From Iris pallida (taxonomy: Eukaryota; Streptophyta; Magnoliopsida; Asparagales; Iridaceae): a DNA stretch of 64,000 nucleotides. The DNA lies in assembly GCA_029216955.1 (NCBI GenBank), contig JANAVB010015600.1, forward strand, positions 30,494,374 to 30,558,373. The letters are read 5' to 3'. The notes beneath the pieces were generated by a model. The model was not told the DNA's origin. It saw nothing but the letters and a program-made list of their open reading frames with translations, and did not search any database. The translations under genes and the position numbers were made by a program. Positions 30,352-43,984 of this stretch are shown here, in pieces. Within the stretch, counting starts at the first letter, position 1. Each line of letters starts with the position of its first letter.

Positions 30352-32802
30352 AGGCTCATCTCCCTCTTTTTTTGGTACAGAGTAACATTTTGGGCTTGAT
30401 GCCTAGTTTCCTGTCTGGTTCATATGGCAGTAGAATCATGTTGTATATACTGTGTATGTTGCTTCTATCAAAAGAAGGGAAAAAAAGAATCTAATCCATC
30501 AGTGATTATACAATGTAATATAAACTAAGTTGTTATATGGAACTATCATAGAAATGAAGGAAAAAGAAAAAGAAATATTAATGTAAATTGGCGGTGCAAT
30601 ATGGTGTCAGTCTGTTTTGAATAGTTACTTGTCTGAAAAAACTTTAGAGAAGTTTGGTCTAATTGGATTATCAGCTTGAGATATCGATTTGCAATTGTGC
30701 GACTTCACAGAACTTGCCCAGCAAATTTACTGAATTCCAAAGTTATGTTTGCTGTTGCCCTGCCTTTTTGGTTCTTTTTTGTTCTTGCCGATCAGCGTTA
30801 ACTTTCACCTCTGTTTAATCTAGCTTATGCGAGAGACGAGTTTCTCGTGATCTTGTGTCCATAATCTTATGTGTACAGTGGATGCAGGCCAACTTCGATC
30901 TCGTGGCACTCTTGTCAATATAACCACATGATGTACTGGTTGCAATCTTGCGAGGAACCTTGCATAACGGTGCTGGAGCAGCATCAGATGCAGTAGCTTT
31001 TGGCGCCTGGTATTGATAACTTTGGTGCATGATATTGGTGCAGGTACATTTCTGGGGATCTGCAGTTTCGGATCAGGCTCTTGCTAAGATCTCGGGTGCA
31101 AATCCATTTTTTTTTCTTCAAAATTTTTGTTCTTTTGTTACAAGATTGAGATCTTTTGTTTACAGAGGGAGCTCTACTTGTAACCAGATGAGCCTTCATT
31201 TGATTTGTTTCAGCAACAAGTATACATGTAGCCCCCCAGAGTCCAGACCCATAGCATAAAATGTAAGTAAACCATGTAAAATTAATCATGTTTCTATATT
31301 TTTGCAGTTTTGCTGCTACTCGGCTCATTGCTCATTGATACACTGCAGGCTATGCCGCCACATTGCGCTCTCTTGCTTCAAACATTTTATTTAGCACATA
31401 TAGTTAGCCTAAATTTATGTTTGGAAATTATTTTGTCACTTCATAGATAACGACACACCACCTCTTTAATCAATACTAGTATATAATGTACGTCCATTGC
31501 GCGTATTTTAACCGGTTTTTATTTTTATGTACTCGGAAAGATCAAAAGATACCAGAAGAGCAACTGTATTTTCCATTGAAGAAAATATACGTAGTACTAG
31601 TTGTTCTCGTTAAATTTAATGAGTAATTTTATGCAAATGCATATTTGAAAGAAAAAAAAAATCATGATGAAGCAAACTTTTCTTATTATATAATATATGG
31701 TAGTATAGATTAACCTAGGTGTCCTTATTAAATTTAATGAATAATTTTAATTAGTAAAGTTATTTAAGCACAAGTGGAAAAAAGAAAGAAGATGAAGTCG
31801 ACTTTTTTTATTATTAATTTTTTATATATTATATAATAGTATATAGTATAGATTGTTCTGGAGGTTTCCTGCACTAAGTCAACTTGGTCATTCTAAACCT
31901 AAGCTCACCCCCATGATCTCTCAGTCATCAATCACAGCATCTCGGACTTATCGCTTTCGCTGCGCCGGTGGAGGTGGTTCACTCACTCTCCATACTCTTT
32001 TATGTAAATTTCTCTTTAGTAGTATTTTTTTTATTGCATGACTATGTCTTTGAGCTCTCATGGGATTTTGTCTTGTATTTGCCGGGGGCAGGAGGGGCCC
32101 TTTCCGGCCAATGAGATCCTAGTGTCCACGTGCAATATCAAGAAAATCTCTTCCTACCAATCAGTAGCTAGGCCTTTATTTTCAAAGTGTGAAGCGGGCC
32201 GGACGGTCCGAAATTCAACTTGGGACTCTGGTCGAATTCGGGTTGGGTCGGTTCAGGCTTAGTCAAAGTCCAAGGTCAGTCTGGTCTACTCTTCCAACCG
32301 GTCAGCCCGGGTTTGCTTCTCTCAGGCCTGCAGGCCAGACCGGAGCTGAGGGTGATGGGCTCGGCCCTTTTCAGCCAACGAGATCCTACTGTCCAGCCCA
32401 GACCTGTACTGTCTGGGTTAAGGGCTTGGGTTGGGTTCAAGTATTTGGGTCAGAACCTGACTCGATCCATACTTTTCGACTGGGTTGATCCTGCCCGACC
32501 CGAACCATGTCAAACCTGGATTTGGGTGAGTCCGGTCCACTCCACACCCGTGACCTTAATTGGGTTAGATAGTGCTAGTATATGTTGGGATTATGCGCAT
32601 TAGACGACATCGGTTTCATAAAAATACAAACCATAACCTGTTATGCGAGACCAAATAAGAACAAATATGTATATGATGGCGACTATGGCCAAGAAAACAA
32701 TTCCAACCTTTTATAATAAAATTATTGTAGTACAATTTACATCGACTTTCTTGTCCTAAGAGTTGATCCTTTACATTTCTCAAGAGAAAGATATAAAATA
32801 TA
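30352..32802. other. 3' UTR and downstream intergenic DNA
   Basis: Follows the helicase stop. I could not fix a poly(A) site. An AT-rich part (about 31480-31860) holds two diverged direct copies of about 125 bases around TTAAATTTAATGA. A part rich in GGGTTGGG and GGCC words (about 32180-32540) has two copies of GAGATCCTA(G/C)TGTCCA about 265 bases apart. No gene seen. Confidence 0.45.
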
Positions 32803-33393
32803 GGCTAAATAACAACTTGATACCCTCAACTATTCGATTTTTTCAATTTGATATCCTCATTTTGATAGATACCCTAAATTTTAAAATGACGAAATTATCC
32901 TTTCTCTCGCCCCTTTTCCTACCGGCTGTCACCACCTCCGCCGCACCGCCCTCCCGCAGCTGCACGGCGCACCCGGCCCCCTTCCGGCACCATGACTGCA
33001 CCACCCTCGGCCCCCTCCCCGCGCCATGCCCCTAACCACCCCCTCTCTCTGTTGCCCCTCCCTCTCTTTGCAGGTCGTCATCGTCCGGCTATAGTTACCC
33101 CCGCCGTACCCCCAACAGCTGCACCACCCCCCGTGCCTTGTCGTGCCGCAGCCCCCCCTCTTTCCACCAGCGGTTGCGATCAGCGCGCGACAGAGAGAGA
33201 GAGGCGCGTGGGGGTGGTGCAGTCGCAGGGTTAGCGAGGTGGTGACAACTGGCGGGGGGAGGAGGAAGGAAAAAGAGGAGGAATAATTTCATCATTTTTA
33301 AAATTTAGGATATCAAGTTGTTACATATCAAAGTTGAGGGTATCAACTTGAAAAAAACTCGTATAGTTAAGGGCATCAAGTTGTAATTGAGCC
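32803..33393. mobile_element. Mutator-type MITE, copy A
   Basis: Perfect 9-base duplication TAAAATATA (32794-32802 and 33394-33402). Long inverted ends carry 'GGCTAAAT...CAACTTGATACCCTCAACTAT' words on the left and their complement on the right. The centre (about 32900-33280) is GC-rich, and its reading frames are low-complexity artefacts. Same family as 58768-59357 and 59418-60069. Confidence 0.9.
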
Positions 33394-33409
33394 TAAAATA
33401 TAATGATTG

Positions 33410-33411
<2 letters not shown>

Positions 33412-33500
<89 letters not shown>
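33412..33500. repeat. (TA)n microsatellite
   Basis: About 89 bases of alternating AT beginning about 10 bases after the MITE target duplication. Confidence 0.95.
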
Positions 33501-33504
<4 letters not shown>

Positions 33505-33739
33505 CAACCCCTTATAAAGTACTCACCCAGTAAAGGTTGCTCACCATCTGATGGTGACGATCTTGACCTGATGGAGTAGACATCTCTCTATCTTGAAGTA
33601 GAAGACCTAAGAGTTGTTGCTCTTAAGATGATGAAATCTCATTGAACCGAAAAAGAGCACACATGAGACATTTTTCTTAACTTCCTACTTATGGGACTTA
33701 ACAATTAGGAGTCCTAATCTAACCCACAAGTATACATAT

Positions 33740-34208
33740 CTTCCTTCTCAAGCTTTTGTTGCAACTTCAGTGTTTCCTTAACTTATGCCAACATGGTCTT
33801 CTCATATTCAAATTACATATTAAAGAATTTGTCGATGAGAAGTATTTTGGACATCTTTTCATCAGTTTTTAATGCTTTTAAAGTGACTCCCAGATGTCTC
33901 TTGCATTCACCTTCTTATTGTAGGACTCTATCATATAATCTTCCATAGCATTGAGTATTAACAAGCTGCACAAGTTGTTGTCTTTCCTATATTTTTGTTG
34001 TGAGATAATTATGTCTGCCAGCTTATGTGCATCATCAGTTTCTAGAAGAACATGTTCTGGATCGGTCAACACATATTCAACATTGACGAGTAAAAGATTG
34101 ATCTTCCTTTTGCAGATGTTGTAATGCTCTCCATCAAATTTCTCAAGTTTATGAAAACTGGTGTCGAGGAGACCTGCACGATTTTTTATCTTTGTTGCTC
34201 GGGTCTTG
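33740..34208 (-). pseudogene. Copia gag fragment
   Basis: On the minus strand this gives KLEKFDGEHYNICKRKINLL and LLILNAMEDYMIESYNKKVN...DIWESL, a UBN2-type Copia gag, with stops soon after. Upstream in its own direction is CAATATCAAAGC, a worn form of the initiator-tRNA primer site, next to a possible LTR edge near 34209. It lies outside the Copia 2 left LTR, so it belongs to another, older element. Confidence 0.65.
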
Positions 34209-35189
34209 CTTTGATATTGTAATTACCGAATTACAAAGATCGCACAAAGTATGTAAAATTGAAAACTACAACTTATTTTGGAAACATAAATATTGCAACA
34301 AGAAGCTGTTGGAACTAAAAGTTAATAAAACTTTGCAACCAAGTTGCTACATAAGAAGAAATAATCAGAAAACAAGACGAAAATCAAATTCTCAGGAACC
34401 ATAAAGTTCAAAAAAGAACTTTTTGAACGCTCATCTACATGGATCTTTTTGTTGTTGTTGCTAACTCTCCTCTCGTAGCAAAATGTCTTTTCTAACCCCG
34501 GCCTAACAGCCACTACCCACATAATCTGGATAGAAATCCTACGGATAAGGGGTGGTTACAACCCATTATGCACCATTATGTGGGTGGTTGTAACAACAAA
34601 TCCACTCAAATAGCCACCCACAGGAAGCAACAGCTCCATAAGAACTCACTGCTCCTGCGCTCCCGCGACGCCCGTGCCACCCACATGCCCACGCTCTCGC
34701 TGCTCCGCTGTTCCCGTGCTACTACTTCTCCCATGCCCAATGCGTACGCGTGAAGTGCAAAGTGTGTCATCAAAACACCACTTTGCGCATTTCACCCTTA
34801 TCCGAGTCGATATGCCTCTTTAGGACCCAGCTCCAAAGGAAAATTTTCAAAAAAACGAGTGACAAAATTGTTTTTTGGAGGTATTAAACCTTTTCCTCTA
34901 GAAAAATATTCCACAATGTCAACCACATGGACTACACTCTCCATATACAAAAGTCAACAAAAGAAGATCTTATATTAAAATACACACTTGGAGTTGCCAC
35001 TTGAATGTGGCACCATTTTTAGAGAGTACTCTCAATAAACCAAACAATAACCACTATATCAACATTGTACCCACTCCAATAAATATTTTGTACTTTACAC
35101 ATAACACCACCTAAGAGACAGTATCATGTATAATATAATAAAAAATAGAGCTCTCTTATCTATGACACTTTAGAATTAAAAATAAGAGA
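34209..35189. other. Possible old LTR or unassigned DNA
   Basis: Follows the primer-site remnant, so part of it may be the LTR of the gag fragment at 33740-34208. I found no matching second LTR and no coding region. Confidence 0.35.
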
Positions 35190-35919
35190 GGAACTATGCC
35201 AACCAACCCAAAGATAATGAACTACTGTCTAACAAGAACGCCAAGCTGGATCAAACACAGTATATGGTTCGGTAACTATGTCACCTGGACAAATTCCAAT
35301 ATTTATAACTTTATAAAAGATACAAGGCTGAATACAAACTTGTTGAACCATTTGTCCAAAGATTCAACCCTCTCACTGAACTCAAGAAGAAAGCAGAAGA
35401 TTACAACTTGAAATCACTCACTCTATCCGTAACGATCTCCCTGAACGAGGATGACGACTCCCCGAACATATTTTGTATTCCAACTGCCTGGAATAACAAG
35501 GCCTAAGAGCAAAGTAAGAACTTTCTCTTAGCTTTCATGTGGATAAAGACCTTGAATCTCCCATATTATGTTTATTCTCGTGCCTCCACCCTCAACACAT
35601 GTTGAGAAATCCCATTTTAAATAATAGAAAATTCTAAAATATCCCAGCATAAAACTTGGAGTCCAAATATGATCACAATAAAAATTAATTTGATCCAGAT
35701 TTGGGGCCCACAATAGTGTTGTCCGCCGACAGACTGACATAGACTGAATTCGGTTTGGCTAGGTCAAATAGTTCTGTGAGAATTAGATAGAGTTTGGACC
35801 GAATTATGCTAGAACAAATTCGTGACTGAACTCGATCAGTTCCCAACAGAACTTCCTCATATGTCCCGACGATGTCCAGACTGTCCTCTAGCACCTCAAA
35901 TCGAGACTGGACCCCAACA
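35190..35919 (-). repeat. 3' LTR of Copia 2 (left side), partly degraded
   Basis: Aligns with pieces of 53995-57037 on the right of the Gypsy insertion, e.g. TTTATAACTTTAT.AAAGATACAAG and GTCCGCCGACAGAC. On the minus strand it starts TGTTGGGGTCCAGTCTCG, preceded by a purine tract GAAGAGGAGATA (35920-35931). The outer end near 35190 is unclear. Confidence 0.7.
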
Positions 35920-37142
35920 TATCTCCTCTTCAAGTCTGATAAGAGGTGTTGGTCCCCGTGGCTCCTCAATTGGATTCCATGTCTGTTGTCCCGCAACATA
36001 GTTCATGTTTTCCTTCATCATCGATCTCCGGTCCCCCAAGCTGTTGTGCATCTTCCTTCGTCTTTACCTCCTCGACCTCCATGTCGACACTAGCTTCCAT
36101 ACGTAGTATATCCTGAATAACCGGGACCATGCCGACATCAATAACTCGACCAAGATTGAAGTCCCTGATCACTGTAAGTCTTGGCTACCTGTTCCCGGCT
36201 TTCGTCTTCCATCGGAACGTGCTCCTTTTTCGACGAGCTTCTTCACCCTTGACTGGCCCAACCAAGAGGATGATGTAGTTCCCCCGAGATTCAAGCTCCT
36301 GAACCTGCCCACCTTCGTGTTCGACACTGAAGCTCCCATATACACATGCAACATCGAGCAGAACTTCATGCATTGTGCACGCCGTCGATGACCAACAACT
36401 CTCCTAGAACTGTGCAAATGGATATGTGTCTGTCTCATATTGAGTTTGCTACACACCTTCATCTTCTTCCTGGTTTCCAACTACTAAAACCAATATCGTT
36501 TCATAAAGCTTTGGCAAACCATCTGTCACCAAAATTAGATCCATGGAACAACCCTCTTCTAGAGATCGACCAGCTGTTATGGGACCGACAGACTGATGCT
36601 CAATCTTTGGCTCATCACCATTCGTCGCTTTATCTCGACGAACCAAATCCTTCGTATCCTTCAAAACATCTTGAAAACCCTCCTCAACAAGTTTTCGACG
36701 ATCCATAAACTCTTGTCGAGCATCTCTCGAGCCTTTATATGATGTATGTGGCCTCTATGTACACTCAGCGACTTGAGCCTATACATGCCATAACATACAT
36801 CTCCTTGAGCCAGCTGTTGGAAACCCTGCTTAAGATTCTAGTCCTTGTCCCCAAACATAATTTGACAACTATCATCCATCGACTTCCCTACCAAAACCAA
36901 GTTGTAGCGAAAACTTGGAACATGCCTAACTCTTTTGAAAACGAGCTTATAACCAAACTCTATTGTCAAGTGCACATCCCTAATGGCCACAACTGCACCC
37001 ATTCCCTTGTCTCCCTTCTTCACACGTCCAAACCTATCGCCTCAATATGACGTGAAGATCCTCCTCCGTAGAGTGGTATGATACGATGCCCCCGTGTCCA
37101 AGACCCAATCGCCGTTATGACACATGCCACAAGGTTCCTCTT
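35920..37142 (-). pseudogene. Copia 2 internal part: protease, no recognisable pol
   Basis: On the minus strand, just left of the Gypsy, the frame reads CGMCHNGDWVLDTGASYHT (retroviral-type aspartic protease motif DTGAS), a stop, then VRHVPSFRYNLVLVGKS, the usual protease C-terminal part, ending near 36838. From there to the LTR I could find no integrase, RT or RNase H, only broken frames. The gag zinc-knuckle frame at 53455-53690 joins directly to this protease when the Gypsy is removed. Confidence 0.72.
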
Positions 37143-39828
37143 TGTCACGTCCCAGATCCAGAATACCGGAGAGCGGAGGAATGACTCAGCCAGCTATGTA
37201 TTACGGGTAGATGAATACCGTATAATACGATCAATGCTGTCTACAAGACAAGGGGGTGCATACTACATACAAGTCTCACTAGGGTTACTCAACCTCTACT
37301 GTCCCAATTATTCAATGAAAAGCAGTAAGTAGAGAACATGTAAGAATGAGCAGTACGGCGTCCCAAACGCTCAGTCAAAATATTCTTGAGATATGGCTTT
37401 ACAAAATATAACCAGATAATATAACAAGGTATACACAATCGTTATCAGCTGCAGTCTAACTTAGTTACAATTATGTAAAAGTAAGTGCAAGACAGTCCGA
37501 CTAACATGTCGGTGCCAAGCGACAAAAGTAAAGTAAGTAGCAAAACGAGCAGGAAAGCAAGGAACCCACTCGTGTCCTCCTGCGATCATCCCTCTAGTAT
37601 TGACCATCTTGGGGGTGGAAGTAAGCTGAGTCATCGGGAGCTGGCTCTAAATCTGGCCATGCAAAACCAGAGAGGTTAGACCTCAAATAGCAAGTACTAC
37701 AAAGGAATCACGACATGAAGAATTAGAACCAGTGATAAGAGTTAAGAATATGATAAATAAGTCTCTGCTTGCTACTGGGATTCACACAACATCATGATAC
37801 TTCAAACCAACTTCCCAACTAAACAAGGACAGAAGTTGACCCGTCATGTCCTGACATTCTGCTCATTTCAGTAGTTAACAGAATAGGTACAGTACACAAA
37901 CAAATCAATTTAAACGGCAATACAACTACTACGGCTTGCTAACTGTAAGTTCCAAGTTGTCCTGAAAATATGCAATAAGGGATTCCTCAGTTCTTACAAT
38001 GTACAAGCAAGGCTAGTCTACCCAATAATCAATTGCGTCAATCATGAATTAGACGTGTCCCAGCGGGATGCCCGTCATTAATATGCAGAAAAATATAAAC
38101 ATATACCACTCCCTGCCCGTATGGCAGATTTGCAGTATCCGTGGGAACCAGCCGGCATGTCGGGGCACTAATTATCCCGAGATGGCTGTCATGTAAAAAC
38201 TCGGAAATCCATTCTCTTCATGCAATAGTTATTTTATTTAACTTAATAGTCCCTATGTTAATTGAAATCTCATGCCGTGGATCATGGTCATTCTGAATGA
38301 GTACTTTCGTACAAAGTACGATATGCATAACTCTACAACGATGCATGTGTGGTTAGGTGTTAGGTCTTACATAGCGTAATACAATAATCAAACCTAGCCA
38401 CAGAATAATCATGCCTTGACTGTAAGGTACACATGCTTCTTTTGTAGAAATAAATTGAAATCTGCACGTGTCCATATATCAATGTTCGGGATCGGCTAGT
38501 CGATTGCAATGGTTCATGGTTAATATATGAACGTGTCTCATTCAATTCAATAAGACAACTAGCCAGTCTTTTAGTTCCAACTAGGAACGCATGATCAATC
38601 ATTTAGCCAAGGTAACAATCAATGTCAATTTGTGACAAGGTACGAAAGTCAAACTAGTATTTAGTATGGTCGAGTCTATAACTCTCCGGGTTAAGTACCA
38701 ATGATACGGGTGCCCACAAGCCAATCAAGACACGGGGCACACTCCACACAACAATATGTATTGAAACACTAACATGCATAAAGTGGCACAATCCAGCGAA
38801 ATGTGCGAGATAAGACGAAACGCTCAAATTCGACGAATCGCGCGGGATAAGACAGATGGCGCAAATTTAGCGAAACGTGCAGACTGAAATGACTGTTATG
38901 CGCACACAGGTGGAGAATGCACTGATTCACTGTGGGCATATAGCAATCCCTCTAGGAGCATAGCAGTTCCCTTGGGAGCATGACAGTCCCTCTGGGAGCA
39001 TAGCAATTCCTTTGGGCGCATAGAATGCCTTTGGGCACATAGCATGGCTTTGGACGCATAGCATGGTGCATAACCACTCAATCATGTGGGCGCATAGTAT
39101 GCTAAAGTTCCTGTGGGCGCATAAGATGCCATGCGCCCACACACTGTTCTTCTACTCCAACCCGAGAAGAAGAACCATGGAACCCATGAACTTCCAAAGT
39201 CTATAAATCACTCAAAATAATTCGAAATCCGGGTTTTCAAAGGTCTAACTTGAGTAAAATCAAATTCTCTACAACATGGAACAATCAAAACTTGAAAATA
39301 ATGAAGTTTGAGAGATCAAAACTCAAGAAAACAAAGATTTGCATAAACTTAGATCTACACACAACCATCCATGGAAATCAAAAACTTCAAGACCTAAACT
39401 TGTATAGAAAGAGGAGAGGAACAACATGGACTAAAAATAAATGCGGATGCATGAAATCCCTCATGGTGTGCAAGATGTACTTGCCTCTCCAAATTGGGTT
39501 AGGATTGAGAAAAAGAAATGGGAGTTGCGAGGAGAGAGAAAAGTAAAGGGGTATATATATCAAGTCAAGTTTGATCTCCACCACCCATTCCTTTCCCACA
39601 CAATCTAGGCCATCCACCCCTTATCATGATGAACCAAGCCAAACCAAGTTGGTTCAACATGAACCAAAATAAACCAAGAGTTAAGCAAAAGCAAAAAATA
39701 AAATACAGAAAATAATTAACATGTAATCAAAGGAATTAAATACAGAATAAATGCATGATAAATACTAAATAAATACAGTCATGTAGTACACGTATTAAAA
39801 ATACGTATCCCGGAAACGGGGAGTGACA
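37143..39828 (-). repeat. 3' LTR of the Gypsy element
   Basis: From TGTCACGTCCCAG to GGGGAGTGACA, about 2,686 bases, a few percent different from the right LTR. Contains a tandem array of GGGCGCATAGCA-like units at about 38926-39135. Reading frames within it look like chance. Confidence 0.9.
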
Positions 39829-39843
39829 TCTCTACCCTCCTTA
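39829..39843 (-). other. Polypurine tract of the Gypsy element
   Basis: On the minus strand TAAGGAGGGTAGAGA lies directly before the 3' LTR start, the position of the plus-strand primer. Confidence 0.75.
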
Positions 39844-40079
39844 GAAAAATTTCGTCCTCGGAATTTTAAATCCAAGCAGGCTAGAAATATCATGGCTAGA
39901 CTAATCCAAGTACAAGCAATTCTAGCGAGCAAGCAGTCATCTTACAATATCAATAACAAGTAATATATCTATATTTATCAATCTACGACAACAAGCAATT
40001 TCTACTCATAGGGTAATAAGCATGAGGAATCAAGACAATCAAGGTACACGAAAAGAAATATACCTTGTGAGTCAAATAG

Positions 40080-41302
40080 GTACGGATACCGTGATCGGAT
40101 ATCATCCCCACATTTTTACGTTGACTCTCCTAAGGAGTGATGACCCCAAGCAACACGGACAAGGCTAATTGTTCGGTTCTTGAGTATCTTCTCCCTTCGG
40201 TCCAAAATGGACACAGGCTGTTTCTCGTAAGACAGGTTGGTACCAACAACCAGCTCAGAATGATCGAGGATATGGCTTGGGTCCGATACATACCTTCGCA
40301 ACTGAGATACATGAAACACATCATGCACCTCTCACACCGAAGGTGGAAGGGACAAACGATAAGCAACATCGCCTACCCTATCGAGGATGACAAATGGGCC
40401 TACGTATCGCGGACTCAACTTTTTGCGAACACCAAATCTAATGATCCCACGAGTAGGTGAGATCCGCAAGAACACGTGGTCCCCAATAAAAAATTCTAAC
40501 GGCCTACGATGCTGGTCTGCCCAATGACGATGCCGATCTTGCGCAACTCGAAGTCGCTATCTAATCTCCTTAACCACTTCAACCGTCTGAACAATCATCT
40601 CTGGGCCTAACATCTTTCTCTCTCCGATATCATCCCATGCCAGTGGTGACCTGCACTTCTTACCGTATAGTGCTTCGAATGACGCCATCTGGATACTGGC
40701 TTGATAACTGTTGTTGTACGAGAATTCAACTAAATGCAGGTGACTCTCCCAAGATCCTCCAAAATCTAGGGTGCAAGCTCGTAACATATCTTCTAAAGTC
40801 TGAATTATTCTTTCTGATTGCCCGTCCGTCTGTGGGTGGTAAGTCGTACTAAATCTTAACTTGGTACCCAGGCTATGATGTAAACTCTTCCAGAAATGTG
40901 ATGTAAAACGGGTATCTCTATCTGATACAATACTGACAGGGACACCATGCTGTCTGACTATCTGCTGCATATACAACTCTGCCAACTTTTTTGTAGATTG
41001 CCCTACTCTAAAAGGAAGAAAATATGCCACCTTCGTAAGCCGATCCACTATCACCCAAATAGCATCCTTACCACTTGGTGATCTCGGTAAACCGGTCACA
41101 AAGTCCATTGTGATATGTTTCCACTTCCATTCCGGGATAGGAAGCGGTTGTAATAATCCAGCTAGCCTCTGTTGTTCTGCCTTCACTTGCAGACATATTA
41201 AGCAACGGGAAATGAATCTAGCTATCTCCCTCTTCATTCTGTTCCACCAGAAGTGTTGCTTGATATCTTTGTACATTTTGGTCCCTCCGGGGTGTATAGA
41301 AT
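40080..41302 (-). pseudogene. Gypsy integrase and C-terminal domain
   Basis: Integrase continuing from beyond the nested solo LTR: YSIHPGGTKMYKDI, zinc-binding CLICLQ, then the DDE core with TMDFVTGLPRS, IVSDRDTRFTSHFW and YHPQTDGQSERIIQ. After a stop near 40557 the C-terminus continues with FFIGDHVFLRISPTRG, SPRYVGPFVILDRVGDVAYR and the usual 'FHVSQLR' ending. Stops and shifts interrupt the last 450 bases. Confidence 0.88.
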
Positions 41303-41989
41303 ACTGATGTAACGCCCCAGAACCAGAATACTGGAGAGCGGAAGCATACATAGCCAGCTACGTATATTGAAGTGCAACCCACCTCGCTATACGGTCCGGC
41401 TGTCTAGATACATGAGGGGTTAACTACAAGCCAACAGTCTTCTTTGGTCATGAACAAGCCTATTGTCTCAATCTCAAGCAAGCAATAATAGTTACAAGAT
41501 GTCAGAGTACCAAATATATAATAGCAAGGCGTCCCATACATTATATATTGGATGATCCTGAAGCTAGTCGTACAAAATGTCAAGACTAGCAAGAGTTCAG
41601 TCATACATGATCAACCCTAGGATCTGTCAATCATGTTACAGCCCGTAGGCAGACAGTAAGTAAAGGTACAATCGAGCTAACACGTGCTCGCCGGCTAAAC
41701 GCCTCAAAAGAATAATTTTACAATAAAGTGGGAGGACAAAAGAAACCCACTCGTTGCCAGGGTTACGCCTGGTGGTCACCATCTGGCTGGAAGGTAGGTA
41801 GATCCTCTGGAGCTGCTCCGATATCTAGCCATACAAAACCAGCTGGGTCAGACCCCAGAAAGAGCAAGTGCCACAAAGGGGACTTCACTTAGGAACTAAA
41901 ACTCGCATATCACAATAGAATATTAAAGATAATAATTAAAGAACTGATAATAATAGAGATGACAACAGTAAACTGAGTACGAAGAAACC

Positions 41990-42420
41990 ATTCAAGTAGC
42001 CAGGTCACAACCCTTAAACCAAACAAGGACCGGGGTTGCAGCCCTTCACCTGAATAGAAACTCGTCTCAAATACTATTGGTACAACGAAAACAATAAACG
42101 AAAAGAGGACACAGAACTGCTCCGGGAGCCAGGTTACAACCCTTAAACCAAACAAGGACCGGGGTTGTAACCCTTCGTCTGAACAGAATTGGACCCCTGA
42201 TCTTTATTGTTAAGGCCAGTATAGATAATCGTGCTATTGAAGGTAAGGTAAAACATGACAATCACGGCATGGGGTTGCAATAAGACAATAAACGAAGAGG
42301 GAACACAGAACTGCTCCGGGAGCCAGGTTATAACCCTTAAACCAAACAAGGACCGGGGTTGTAACCCTTCGCCTGAACAGAACTGGACCCCCGATCATTA
42401 TTGTTAAGGCAAGCATCAAT
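41990..42420. repeat. Three direct repeats inside solo LTR 1
   Basis: Each copy holds AACCCTTAAACCAAACAAGG followed by ACCGGGGTTG(C/T)A, with GAACAG/GAATAG after it. Starts are spaced about 129 and 193 bases apart. The related solo LTR at 49939-52703 has only one such block (about 51950-52000). Confidence 0.85.
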
Positions 42421-43154
42421 AATCATGTCATGTCATAATCTTGTACAGGATCAGGATAAGACTAAGCTGGAATAAACTCCATTCAATCAATCACGGCCAA
42501 TCAAGAGTACGGCTTGATACTTTAACTAACTAGGGTTATCACAGGCCTAGTTACTAGCAAGATGCAATGAGATTATTCCAACAGCCACAAGTCCTGCAGA
42601 CCATCCAGGTTATCCAAGTCGAATGTCCGTTTATGAAGGATGCAACACGTGACAGTATGCTGGAAATGTGCCCTACTCGTCGGTAGGCTACAAGTCCACT
42701 TAATGCGTCCAGATAACGGGATTGCCTGTAGCTGGGAAAATCTCTTCATGACTACTGAATCATTTTAGTTAATTAGCCTTAGTCAATTTCAGTAGGTACC
42801 CCTGACCGTGGTACTCAGGGATCCCCATCCTAGACATGATGCAAGACAGTACCAGTTTATTTGTAAAAACATAATCGCCCACGGTGTCCAGGTCATTCAT
42901 ACTTGTCATGTCAGGCTAGCTGTCGTAACAGCATGTCATGATATATCATGTCAGTTTACTTGTTAAGAGTGCGCCACGGCGGGCCACTATCGGGTTCTAT
43001 TCTTACATTATCGTGAATGAGAGAAACTTGTATAAAATAACTAGTGACATATTCTTGAAGCTAAGGAAAAGATCTACAACTTTCATGTTTTGAGTTTTTC
43101 AAGATTCCAGCTACAAAACAACTTAAACAGGCAAAACAGTGAAATAGAGCAATT

Positions 43155-43490
43155 CCGGCGCATAGGATTCCTGCACGATCGACGCGTGGGATTCCTGTAC
43201 CATCGGCGCGTGGAATTCCTGTACAATCGGCGCATGGATTCCTGCACCAATCGGCGCATGGGATTCCTGCACCAATCGGCGCGTGGGATTCCTCACAATC
43301 GGCGCATGGGATTCCTGCACCAATCGGCGCGTGGGATTCCTGCACCAATCGGCGCGTGGGATTCCTGCACAATCGGCGCGTGGGATTCCTGCACCATCGG
43401 CACGTGGGATTCCTACACCATCGGCGCATGGGATTCCTGCACCAATCGGCGCGTGGGATTCCTGCACCAATCGGCGCATGGGATAACTCA
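43155..43490. repeat. 14-unit tandem array in solo LTR 1
   Basis: Units of 23-25 bases, consensus GGCGC(A/G)TGGGATTCCTGCAC then CAATC. Most units differ by one to three bases, which indicates recent expansion. Confidence 0.92.
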
Positions 43491-43948
43491 CGTTGCGTCT
43501 TCAGTACATGCGCGTAGGGAACCTACGCGCATGACATGCTCGGAGTTAAGGGATGCGTTGCCGGGACTTCACAGCGCATAGCCTCCCGATGCATGGCCTC
43601 CCGGGCGCATGGGGGTCATCGTCCCCAATCAGCAAGTTCAGCCATAAAAGTTCCGAAAACTTGTAATGGCCATAACTTACTCATCCGAAGTCGAAATTAA
43701 GCGAAACAAAAGCCAAAACTGCATGAAATTGAATTCTCTACAACATAGAACCATTAGTTTTCGAAAATAAGTAAGTTTTAGAGATCAAAACCAAGAAAAA
43801 CCGAAAAGTTACAAACTTAGATCTACAAGAATCCATCCATCAAATCCAAAAATGCCAAGTTCTAAAGAGGCTTAGAATCAAGTAAGGAAGATAATGGAAC
43901 AATAAAACTTGAGATCCATCATGAAGCAAGTTTGCATTTGCCTAATCT

Positions 43949-43984
<36 letters not shown>

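Noticed and set aside
30815..31330. Minus- and plus-strand frames downstream of the helicase
   Set aside because: Short, with no domain and no splice or coding bias. Probably 3' UTR or intergenic DNA.
32992..33295. Pro-rich small frames
   Set aside because: Core of Mutator-type MITE copy A; low complexity only.
43155..43490. Possible CRISPR-like array
   Set aside because: Units are contiguous without unique spacers and lie in a plant solo LTR. It is a tandem array.
43090..43581. Overlapping frames encoding Gly/Arg/Asn-rich repeats on both strands
   Set aside because: Products of a 23-25 base tandem array in a solo LTR; open in several frames at once, so not evidence for a gene.
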